A stretch of DNA of 14,205 nucleotides from assembly GCA_913042065.1 (NCBI GenBank), contig CAJWKB010000024.1, positions 1 through 14,205 of the forward strand, read 5' to 3'. Below the pieces are notes generated by a model, which searched no databases, had not been told where the DNA came from, and saw only the letters and a program-made list of their open reading frames with translations. The DNA is from an uncultured Alphaproteobacteria bacterium (lineage in GTDB: Bacteria; Pseudomonadota; Alphaproteobacteria; Puniceispirillales; Puniceispirillaceae). Position numbers and translations under genes: made by a program. Of this stretch, positions 8,236 to 14,205 are shown one piece after another (positions within the stretch are counted from its first letter, which is position 1; each line of letters starts with the position of its first letter).

Positions 8236-9405
8236 TTAGGCACGTTGCGCGAAATAGGGTGCCAATGCCTCTGCAACCAGCGTTTCAAAATCATTGCTAC
8301 CACCTCGCAAAAGAGCCCGTAGTTCATCGGAATTCGCTAAGGCGATCTTATGAAAGTCAGTTGGAGTCCACCGATCACTAACACCAGAAAAAATACGCTG
8401 AATTTGCATCGCAAGACCCGCCGGCGTCGCAGCATGCTGGAACAAGAACGGATAAATTTCGCGCTGCAACAGCACATTTGGCAGAATCACTCGGTCCATC
8501 CTGACCAGCCAACGGCCAATCAAAGCTGACAGCATCGAAGAGCGATAGCAGGCAACGCCCGGCACCCCAGCTAACGCCGTCTGCAATGTCACCGTTCCCG
8601 ACGCCGCCATCATTGCATCAGCTTGATACAGCTCCCGATGGAAATTATCGCGCGTACTACAGATTTCTATCCCGCTATTACGCCCTAGAATCGCTTCAAC
8701 TTCAGCTCGCAGAAGTGGCACCGTCATCAACGACGCCTTAAACTCGCCATGCACCTGCAAAAGAACATACGCATCGCGCATTACCGGTAGTAGCCGTCTG
8801 ATTTCCGACCGCCGGCTCCCAGGCAGCAGCAACAGCCGCCGCGTGCCGTCTCCAACCACGTCCAAGGAACGTGGTAAGAGCTCATCGTTGAACGCCTCTG
8901 GATGACCTATGAAATGCGCATCTAGACCATGTGGCGTAAAATAATCAGGTTCGAATGGAAACAGGCACAACAGGCCATCGACTGCTTGAGCAATCGATCT
9001 CGCTCGCCATGCACCCCAAGCCCAGACTGTAGGTGCAACGACATGGATCACCGGCGCTGACCAGCCAACCGCCGCCATCCGCTTCTTCAGTCTCTTCGCT
9101 AGCCGCAGCGAGAACCCCTTAGCATCGATAGTAATCACGGCGCGTGGTTTTGTTTCAATGATCCGATTGACAAGCAAATTTGCGAACGCCGAGAGTCTTG
9201 GATAGGCGCTAAGCGCCGCGCCAAATCCCAGAACCGAGAGCTGCGTCATATCCGATTCGTTCACTAGCCCGCGTTTCTGCATAAGCGGCCCACCAACACC
9301 AAACCAGAGCTGTTTGCCAAAGCCCGCATCAACCGCATCCATGATGCTTGCCGCCAGCTGATCGCCGGATGGCTCGCCCGCCAGAATGAATACCGGCGCC
9401 GTCAC
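8236..9405 (-). CDS. lpxB: Lipid-A-disaccharide synthase
   Basis: LpxB joins UDP-2,3-diacylglucosamine to lipid X at the inner face of the cytoplasmic membrane (GT19 family). Visible motifs are AGEPSGD (9-15), TIDAKGF with D94, APTVWAWGAWR (124-134), LLPGSRRSEI (193-202, R198) and ASGTVTLQTAL (268-278). The GTG at 9405 is preferred: GAGGG (9414-9418) lies eight bases upstream and the protein then begins MTAPVFILAGEPSGD, giving 389 residues. A TTG at 9420 is possible (394 residues, overlapping lpxI by 11 bases) but has no ribosome binding site. One oddity is that the family's usual P-E-(L/F)-L-Q near the C-terminus reads PFLFQ at residues 319-323, so the Glu is missing. It is the last gene of the minus-strand lpx operon. 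Confidence 0.94.
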   Translation of the reverse strand: MTAPVFILAGEPSGDQLAASIMDAVDAGFGKQLWFGVGGPLMQKRGLVNESDMTQLSVLGFGAALSAYPRLSAFANLLVNRIIETKPRAVITIDAKGFSLRLAKRLKKRMAAVGWSAPVIHVVAPTVWAWGAWRARSIAQAVDGLLCLFPFEPDYFTPHGLDAHFIGHPEAFNDELLPRSLDVVGDGTRRLLLLPGSRRSEIRRLLPVMRDAYVLLQVHGEFKASLMTVPLLRAEVEAILGRNSGIEICSTRDNFHRELYQADAMMAASGTVTLQTALAGVPGVACYRSSMLSALIGRWLVRMDRVILPNVLLQREIYPFLFQHAATPAGLAMQIQRIFSGVSDRWTPTDFHKIALANSDELRALLRGGSNDFETLVAEALAPYFAQRA

Positions 9406-9409
9406 GGCG

Positions 9410-10219
9410 CTAACCCTCAAGCCCGAGAAGCGTCACACCCTGCGCCTGCGCCGCCGCGCGCAGCTCAGGGGCCGCCTCGGCAAACAGCACGCCGCCCGCC
9501 TGTACGGCAATGACCCCAACCCCGGCCGCGGTCGCACTCTCAAGCGTCGCCACGCCAATCACCGGCATATCCAGCTTTCTGTCCTGTCCGCTCTTCGGCA
9601 GCTTGACCATGACTGCTGCACTCGCGATTTCATCAACCAGACCGGCAGCACGGCGCAGCATCGCATTCGTCCCTTCAGCCGCCTCAATGGCCAGCACCCG
9701 GCCAGCCTGTACCACCACCGCCTGTCCGACATCCAGACCACCAAGCGCTTCCAGCACCTGGCGGGCCAGCGCGATATCACCTTTCTGGGTGGCATCTGGT
9801 GCGGTTCCGGCGAGCAGCCCCGCCGGGGCCAGCCGGTCCGGCATGAACTGGTCGGGTGCTAGGGTCTCAACACCGTTGGTGGCGAAAAAATCACTAATCA
9901 CCCGCAGCAGACTGTCATCACCGCGCGTCATTGCCTTGCCGAGCAGCTTCAGCGCACTAGCATCAGGTTTCAGAGCCGTCAGCGATGGACGCACCACCTT
10001 ACCGGCCATGACGAGTTGCGTACAGCCCTGTTCCTGCATCAGCGCCAGCGTTCCGCCGATAGCCCCAAGTGTGATCGGCAGGCTGACAAAGGCGGAAAAA
10101 TCGGCATCCGCCTGTCCGCGGATTGGCATCACGACGACATCATGACCCATGCTGACGGCCATCTCGGCGATCTGCACCGGTATCCTGCCCTGCCCGGCTA
10201 TTATTGCCAGCTTTGTCAT
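9410..10219 (-). CDS. lpxI: UDP-2,3-diacylglucosamine pyrophosphatase LpxI
   Basis: LpxI hydrolyses UDP-2,3-diacylglucosamine to lipid X plus UMP. Most alphaproteobacteria use it in place of LpxH. The 269-residue protein shows the family pattern: GQGRIP (9-14) in the N-terminal domain, MAGKV (71-75), RGDDSLLR (99-106), then the catalytic C-terminal domain with EGTNAML (182-188), KLDMPVIG (215-222) containing D217 (aligned with the Asp essential in Caulobacter LpxI), and GVGVIAVQAGGVL (233-245). Residue 185 is Asn where I would expect an acidic residue, but I am not certain how strict that is. The gene sits between lpxA (18-base gap) and lpxB (4-base gap), the standard alphaproteobacterial order. 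It is unusually rich in GC compared with genes further left. Confidence 0.95.
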   Translation of the reverse strand: MTKLAIIAGQGRIPVQIAEMAVSMGHDVVVMPIRGQADADFSAFVSLPITLGAIGGTLALMQEQGCTQLVMAGKVVRPSLTALKPDASALKLLGKAMTRGDDSLLRVISDFFATNGVETLAPDQFMPDRLAPAGLLAGTAPDATQKGDIALARQVLEALGGLDVGQAVVVQAGRVLAIEAAEGTNAMLRRAAGLVDEIASAAVMVKLPKSGQDRKLDMPVIGVATLESATAAGVGVIAVQAGGVLFAEAAPELRAAAQAQGVTLLGLEG

Positions 10220-10237
10220 GCGCCTACCTGCTCACCC

Positions 10238-11041
10238 TCATTTATCTGTTTTGCTGGCTGCCTTGCAGACACCGTTCCTGCCGGCACTGTCGATGAAGCC
10301 GATCATCCGGCTGACCTGTGGGTTCCTGCCATAGACATCGCGCAGCCGGCTCAGCCGCTCGCTGAACAGCCCGTCGCGCTGGAACATATCACGAAACGCC
10401 CGCCGCAGCAGATCGACATCATCCGGATCAAAGCCGCGCCGCTCCAGCCCGATGACATTGATTCCGGTCAGCAATGCGCGGTTGCCAACGGCAATGGCAA
10501 AGGGGATCACATCGGCATCAACCGCGGTCTGCGAGCCGACCATCGCATGATCACCAACACGGCACCATTGCTGGACCGAGGCAAAACCACCAAGCATTAC
10601 ATTGTCGCCGATCTTTACATGCCCTCCAAGCGCGGCATTATTGGCAAAGATTACATTGTCGCCAACAACGCAATCATGCGCCACATGCGTTGCCGCAAGG
10701 AACAGCCCATTGTCACCGACGGTTGTTTTCATCGCGTCGATGGCGGTACCCGGATGCATCGTCACATGTTCACGGATAACATTGTTCGCGCCGATCTCCA
10801 GCGTGCTCGGCTCCCCCTGATAGCGCGTATGCTGGGGTGGACACCCCAATACGGCAAAGGGATAGATCTCGCTTCCCGCCCCGACGCTTGTCCGCCCCTC
10901 GATCACCACATGGCTGCGCAACCGCACGCCATCGCCAAGCTGGACATCGCCACCAACGATGCTGAACGGGCCAATCTCGACATTGCTGCCAAGCGCTGCT
11001 CCGGGGTCAACAATGGCTGTCGGGTGAATACTAACACTCAT
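10238..11041 (-). CDS. lpxA: Acyl-ACP--UDP-N-acetylglucosamine O-acyltransferase LpxA
   Basis: LpxA adds a 3-hydroxyacyl chain to the 3-OH of UDP-GlcNAc, the first step of lipid A synthesis. The 267-residue protein has a left-handed beta-helix of hexapeptide repeats (about 1-185) and a C-terminal helical domain (NVIGLERRGF onwards). An ungapped alignment with E. coli LpxA around the active site gives an offset of three: the catalytic base is H122 (AHDC, E. coli H125), with H119 (H122) and H141 (H144). Two positions differ: Q157 replaces H160 (VQQW for VHQF), and S170 replaces G173, the acyl-chain ruler residue. R73 replaces K76. The start ATG lies three bases after the fabZ stop, so the pair is tightly coupled. 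Confidence 0.96.
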   Translation of the reverse strand: MSVSIHPTAIVDPGAALGSNVEIGPFSIVGGDVQLGDGVRLRSHVVIEGRTSVGAGSEIYPFAVLGCPPQHTRYQGEPSTLEIGANNVIREHVTMHPGTAIDAMKTTVGDNGLFLAATHVAHDCVVGDNVIFANNAALGGHVKIGDNVMLGGFASVQQWCRVGDHAMVGSQTAVDADVIPFAIAVGNRALLTGINVIGLERRGFDPDDVDLLRRAFRDMFQRDGLFSERLSRLRDVYGRNPQVSRMIGFIDSAGRNGVCKAASKTDK

Positions 11042-11044
11042 CGT

Positions 11045-11503
11045 CTAGTTACCCGGATCGACGATCATTGCGCCAAAATCAGCCTCAGCAACCTTTTTGC
11101 CCTCGACCATGGCGACTCCCCTGAATTTCCACAGCGGTCCCTTTGATGTCACCTTCTCAACATGCAGCTCGAGCAGGTCGCCAGGCCGCACCGGCTTGCG
11201 AAACCGTGCATTCTCAATGGTTGTAAAGAACACCAGCTTGCCCCTGGTTTCCTCGCCAAGCGTCACACAGGCAACGCAGGCCGCCGTCTGCGCCATCGCC
11301 TCGACAATCAGCACACCGGGCATGATTGGATAATCCGGAAAATGCCCGGCAAAGAAAGGTTCACCATTGCTCACCGCCTTCACTCCGACGGCGCTTTTAT
11401 CGGCAACGATCTGGAGCACCCTATCGATCAACAACATCGGCGCCCGATGCGGGATATGTTCCCTGATTCCGTTGATATCCAACTCGGTTATGGTCTCCGC
11501 CAT
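11045..11503 (-). CDS. fabZ: 3-hydroxyacyl-[acyl-carrier-protein] dehydratase FabZ
   Basis: FabZ dehydrates 3-hydroxyacyl-ACP in fatty acid elongation and competes with LpxA for 3-hydroxyacyl-ACP, which explains its place in this operon. The 152-residue hot-dog-fold protein carries the catalytic pair H54 and E68 in GHFPDYPIMPGVLIVEAMAQ, plus the N-terminal IPHRAPMLLIDRV and the FRKPVRPGD and ARF segments. The start has AGGA about six bases upstream. It lies 40 bases after lpxD and 3 bases before lpxA. Confidence 0.97.
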   Translation of the reverse strand: MAETITELDINGIREHIPHRAPMLLIDRVLQIVADKSAVGVKAVSNGEPFFAGHFPDYPIMPGVLIVEAMAQTAACVACVTLGEETRGKLVFFTTIENARFRKPVRPGDLLELHVEKVTSKGPLWKFRGVAMVEGKKVAEADFGAMIVDPGN

Positions 11504-11543
11504 CGTCTTCCTGCCCTTCCCGGCCCCGTTAACTCAATCCCGC

Positions 11544-12575
11544 CTATACCTTCGGTGGTGTCTTCTTTCCGGCCGTCGCACGGGTCCGCAGAACCTGCCG
11601 CAGCGCCGCCTGATCGCGCCAATACTGACCGGCCTCGATCGCTGGAAACCCTACCATCTTTGCGCCGGCGGCAACATCCTTGGTGACACCGCTTCTTGCC
11701 AGAATCACCGCGTCCTTGCCGATCCCCAGATGATCGCCAATGCCGGCCTGCCCGCCGATCATCACCCCGGCCTCCAGAATCGTGCTGCCGGCGATGCCAA
11801 CCTGGCCAGCAATCACGCAGCGATCACCGATCTCGCAATTATGCGCGATATGCACCAGGTTATCGATCATCACAAAATCGCCGATCACCGTATCGCCGAG
11901 ACTACCACGGTCGATCGCCGAATTGGCCCCGACACACACGCCGCGGCCAAGCCGCAGAATACCGATATGCGGGATCATCACCGGCGCATCCCCGGTGATC
12001 TCAAAGCCGAAGCCAGCCGCGCCAAGCACGACGCCGGCCTGCAGGCTGCAGCCATCGTCAAGCTCACAATGGCTGAGCGTGCAGTTATCGCCAATGCTGC
12101 AGTTATCACCAATCTGCACGCCGCCGCCGATCACGCTGTTTGCGCCGACAACGCTGTTCGCGCCTATCACCACACCCGCGCCGATCACGGCGGTTGGCGC
12201 AATCACCGCACCTGGGTCGATCTGCGAGCCCGCCTGCGCTGGGGTCTCCGCGCCTGGCGAGGCATCATTGGCAAGGCACAGCCCCACCGCCCGGGCAAAG
12301 GCAAGACGTGGATTGTCAACGCTCAGCACGGCTATGGCGGCCGTCATCCTCGGCGCTAGTTCCGCTGTTGTAATGACAATCCCGGCTGGCCCCGTGCCGT
12401 CCAACTGCGCTGCATCACCGACATAAGTCAGCATTCCCGAATCACTTTGCTGCGGCTGGCTGAAATCGGCAATCTCGGCCTCTGCCATGCCCTGCAACCC
12501 GGCCGCCAGAACGTCCGCCAATTCACCGGCATTCACGCCTTTGGCAATCCTGTAAAAGCGCGGATCAATCGCCAT
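11544..12575 (-). CDS. lpxD: UDP-3-O-(3-hydroxyacyl)glucosamine N-acyltransferase LpxD
   Basis: LpxD adds the second 3-hydroxyacyl chain, at the amine of UDP-3-O-acylglucosamine. From ATG 12575 the protein is 343 residues and begins MAIDPRFYRIAKG, as is normal for the family, with GGGG about six bases upstream. An in-frame ATG at 12614 would add 13 residues (MLALPAGP...) that do not fit and has no ribosome binding site. The order is an N-terminal uridine-binding domain (about 1-105), a left-handed beta-helix of hexapeptide repeats (about 118-310) and a C-terminal helix. The catalytic His is H245 in VHIAHNC, equivalent to E. coli H239. The FGF motif (residues 189-191) is also present. It follows skp by 62 bases. 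Confidence 0.96.
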   Translation of the reverse strand: MAIDPRFYRIAKGVNAGELADVLAAGLQGMAEAEIADFSQPQQSDSGMLTYVGDAAQLDGTGPAGIVITTAELAPRMTAAIAVLSVDNPRLAFARAVGLCLANDASPGAETPAQAGSQIDPGAVIAPTAVIGAGVVIGANSVVGANSVIGGGVQIGDNCSIGDNCTLSHCELDDGCSLQAGVVLGAAGFGFEITGDAPVMIPHIGILRLGRGVCVGANSAIDRGSLGDTVIGDFVMIDNLVHIAHNCEIGDRCVIAGQVGIAGSTILEAGVMIGGQAGIGDHLGIGKDAVILARSGVTKDVAAGAKMVGFPAIEAGQYWRDQAALRQVLRTRATAGKKTPPKV

Positions 12576-12637
12576 TTCAAACCCCTGCCAGGGCCCGGCT
12601 GGCAGAGCTAGCATCTCCCGCGTCTACGTGACGACAC

Positions 12638-13294
12638 CTATTCATCCGCCCCAACCTTGATCTCGATCCGGGCATTCCTCGTCCGTTCATCAAGCCGCGC
12701 CAACACCTCTTCGGAAATATTCAGCGTCGGCAGGAAAATCAGCGCTGATTCCTGCGAGAGAACGAGGTCGAGTTTGCGTTCGCTGGCGATCTGCTTGACG
12801 ATATCCAGCGCGAGCCCGCGCAGATTCCGCTGCGCCTCCTGAAATGCCCGATCAAGCGCTTGTCGGCGGTACTGGATCTGCCGCTGCACCTCGGCAACCT
12901 CATCCTCGAACGCCTTCAGACGCTCATTAAAAGCTTCTTCTGATAGCAATTCTCGGTCCGCCTGCAACATCTTCTCACTGGTCTGTAATTTTGCCTCGCG
13001 CTGAGTGAATTCCTCTCGAAAGGTAAGCCGCTGTTCATCAAGTAATCGCCGAACCTTTGCTGTTCCACTTGACTGGCGCAAAACGCCATCAAGATCAACA
13101 AGGCCTATGCGTGTTACCTCCATCTGCAAACCTTGATCTGTCTCAATCATGGAGGCAGTGCTAGACATTTCCACTTTCTGGCCTAGTTTATTTTGCCCAT
13201 CGATAACAGTCTCGGTTTGTGCCGTTGCCTCATTGGCGAGCTTCACGAACCACAATTCTACCAGTACTTTGAGAAACAGATTCAATAGTTCCAT
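12638..13294 (-). CDS. skp: Skp/OmpH-like periplasmic chaperone, 5' end replaced by other DNA
   Basis: Skp-type chaperones hold unfolded outer-membrane proteins in the periplasm for BamA. The C-terminal 160 residues show the family features: a beta strand start VTRIGLVDLDGVLRQSSGTAKVR, a long charged coiled-coil (about 85-165) and the closing beta part with KLDLVLSQESALIF. The position directly upstream of lpxD is where skp (with bamA before it) is expected. The frame is open to an ATG at 13294, but that ATG and the first roughly 18 codons lie in AT-rich DNA that also codes for another protein on the same strand. Native sequence probably resumes near 13240 (LANEATAQ looks like the end of a signal peptide). 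The real start is therefore absent. Confidence 0.85.
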   Translation of the reverse strand: MELLNLFLKVLVELWFVKLANEATAQTETVIDGQNKLGQKVEMSSTASMIETDQGLQMEVTRIGLVDLDGVLRQSSGTAKVRRLLDEQRLTFREEFTQREAKLQTSEKMLQADRELLSEEAFNERLKAFEDEVAEVQRQIQYRRQALDRAFQEAQRNLRGLALDIVKQIASERKLDLVLSQESALIFLPTLNISEEVLARLDERTRNARIEIKVGADE

Positions 13295-13607
13295 CTACAG
13301 GACTTTCAACAGATGATTTAAACATCCCAAATATACCAGCTGTTTCAGCTATGAGGTCACCTTTTTTAACAGCCTGCCCTTCTTTAACTTTAAGCGCCTC
13401 AACAACATCTTTTGGATCAATATTCAAAATGTTACTTACTTTTAACATTTGTACATTACCGGGCAAATTTGTTGATGCAACAATAGTGTCAGGATTTAAG
13501 TTATCACCTTCTTTAACTAAAACATCTCCTTTTAGAGGAAGAATTCTTTCTTTTTTAAAAATTGTTTTCTTTAAAACTTTTAAACCAGGAGTATATGAAT
13601 GTGCCAT
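13230..13607 (-). CDS. Small barrel-sandwich-hybrid (biotinyl/lipoyl-like fold) protein, probably 3' truncated
   Basis: The 125-residue protein has two related halves: GDVLVKEGDNLNPDTIVAS (about 29-47) and LKVKEGQAVKKGDLIAE (about 72-88), both of the form V-K-x-G-x-x-V-x-x-x-x-x-I-A found in barrel-sandwich hybrids such as biotinyl and lipoyl domains. It then continues with SPVDGTIESVSQSTGRIVVREA. I see no lysine in a classical biotin or lipoate hairpin (no A-M-K-M), so it is probably not an attachment domain. The ATG at 13607 overlaps the stop of the upstream GlmL-like gene by one base (TAATG), with GAGAGG about seven bases upstream, so the two are translationally coupled. The last residues (about RQ) come from the junction at 13240. 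Function is unknown, and a role alongside the GlmL-like protein is inferred from coupling alone. Confidence 0.7.
   Translation of the reverse strand: MAHSYTPGLKVLKKTIFKKERILPLKGDVLVKEGDNLNPDTIVASTNLPGNVQMLKVSNILNIDPKDVVEALKVKEGQAVKKGDLIAETAGIFGMFKSSVESPVDGTIESVSQSTGRIVVREARQ
13233..13250. other. Probable junction between two unrelated DNA sources
   Basis: To the left is alphaproteobacterial DNA of about 48% GC here (skp, codon style of that genome). To the right the DNA falls to about 28-45% GC with different genes. Two minus-strand coding frames both cross this point: the small barrel-sandwich protein runs to VVREA, where its family would normally continue, and then hits a stop at 13230-13232. 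The skp frame has a plausible signal-peptide end (LANEATAQ) but no signal peptide before it. Both genes thus appear broken at the same place, which argues for a join, in assembly, amplification or the genome itself. Confidence 0.75.
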
Positions 13608-14205
13608 TAAAATACCTCTCCCTTTGGATATTCATCTACAGCTTTGGACCAACTTAATAAGCTATCAATTCTTTTGTTTGATTCTTTTGATAGTGTAATA
13701 GGACGATTTCTTCCGTCAAAAATTAGCCCAACAACCCCTCCATAAATTACAGAATCTAAGGCTTCACCTTTACCGGCACCAACGTCTATTCCTCTTACTG
13801 GTTTTATTGAAATTTTAACTTCTTCATAAGGATACTCCATCATTTCTAATGTTCCTTCATTAATTACAAGATCTTTAACAGTTCCATCATTAAAAGTTAA
13901 GGTTACATCAGCCATTTTAGAATTGGGCTTTATGTTCCCGACTGGAGTAACGCAGGTTCCTAGTCGAATTAAGCAGTCATTATCAAAAACTTCTAACGCT
14001 GCCTGACTAGCATCTTCTTTTAATTCTTCTTTATCTATATTGGCTAAAACTCCTAATTGTGGCATCATAAATATAGAATCAACAGCTAATTGAGTTATTC
14101 CCTCTGGCATAAATGAGTCTATCAACATTCTAGCAGACTGCTGCCTTCTTGGGGCATGAGAAAGAACTCCTCCAGATCCAACTAAAAGATCTAATTCCAT
14201 CATAT
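13607..14205 (-). CDS. GlmL/MutL-like protein (glutamate mutase accessory family), C-terminal part
   Basis: GlmL (MutL) is an ASKHA-type ATPase-like protein encoded beside B12-dependent glutamate mutase and related carbon-skeleton or amino mutases. Its role is probably in protecting or reactivating the mutase. The visible 199 residues start with LLVGSGGVLSHAPRR, LAVDSIFMMPQLGVLA, a very characteristic stretch of this family. After it comes the longer C-terminal extension of the large family members: a beta-rich part (VTLTFNDGTVKDLVINEGTLE), KPVRGIDVGAGKGEALDSVIYGG and VGLIFDGRNRPITL. The two adjacent Met codons near 14198-14203 are probably internal, because the conserved ATPase part that should precede them is beyond the window edge. 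GC is about 36%, quite unlike the lpx genes. No mutase subunit is visible here. This is not the DNA mismatch repair MutL. Confidence 0.82.
   Translation of the reverse strand, partial: MMELDLLVGSGGVLSHAPRRQQSARMLIDSFMPEGITQLAVDSIFMMPQLGVLANIDKEELKEDASQAALEVFDNDCLIRLGTCVTPVGNIKPNSKMADVTLTFNDGTVKDLVINEGTLEMMEYPYEEVKISIKPVRGIDVGAGKGEALDSVIYGGVVGLIFDGRNRPITLSKESNKRIDSLLSWSKAVDEYPKGEVF

Noticed and set aside
9386..12426. Long plus-strand open frames opposite lpxI, lpxA, fabZ and lpxD (up to about 376 codons)
   Set aside because: They lie antisense to well-recognised genes in GC-rich DNA, where stop codons are rare. Their translations are low-complexity, rich in Arg, His, Pro and Ala, and resemble no family.
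13330..13607. Reading the small protein as a biotin carrier (BCCP-like) domain
   Set aside because: The EALKVKEG segment superficially resembles EAMKM, but it matches the strand V-K-x-G-x-x-V-K-K-G that follows the modified hairpin in carrier domains, and no attachment lysine in a proper turn is visible.
1..14205. CRISPR arrays, insertion sequences, tRNA or rRNA genes, prophage or defence genes
   Set aside because: No repeat arrays, transposase motifs, tRNA-like cloverleaf with a GTTCGAAT-type arm, or known defence domains were seen on either strand.

Overview
The window looks like a piece of an alphaproteobacterial chromosome, probably a marine or otherwise free-living lineage of about 50-58% GC, joined near position 13240 to about 960 bases of much more AT-rich DNA of different character. 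The class assignment rests on gene order (trpD-trpC-moaC-moeA-lexA, then gltX-gltA, then convergent lpxB-lpxI-lpxA-fabZ-lpxD-skp), on the use of LpxI rather than LpxH for lipid A, and on a GTTC-N7-GTTC type SOS box in front of lexA. I cannot fix the genus from the sequence alone.

Layout. Bases 1-473 hold no gene I can support. Plus strand: trpD (474-1517) and trpC (1517-2326) are translationally coupled steps of tryptophan synthesis. moaC (2381-2857) and moeA (2838-4133) overlap and serve molybdenum cofactor synthesis. lexA (4272-4907) has its own promoter with an overlapping SOS operator. A 546-base gap without a confident gene follows. gltX (5454-6839) and gltA (6918-8225) encode glutamyl-tRNA synthetase and citrate synthase.

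Minus strand, reading from right to left: a skp/ompH-like periplasmic chaperone gene (whose 5' end is replaced by foreign sequence), lpxD, fabZ, lpxA, lpxI and lpxB. This is the usual alphaproteobacterial outer-membrane and lipid A operon. Its last gene converges on gltA with only 10 bases between them. The block from about 9,200 to 12,880 is clearly richer in GC than the genes on either side.

Right end: bamA would be expected upstream of skp. Instead, AT-rich minus-strand DNA carries the C-terminal part of a long-form GlmL/MutL-like protein (glutamate mutase accessory family) and a small barrel-sandwich-hybrid protein. The open frame of the second runs into the skp frame. The simplest reading is an artificial or recombinational junction at about 13233-13250.

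I did not find an undescribed defence, mobile or RNA-based system here. The points most worth checking are the junction, the GlmL-plus-small-protein pair, two substitutions in LpxA at positions tied to catalysis and acyl-chain choice, an atypical residue in LpxB, and the GC-rich lpx block.
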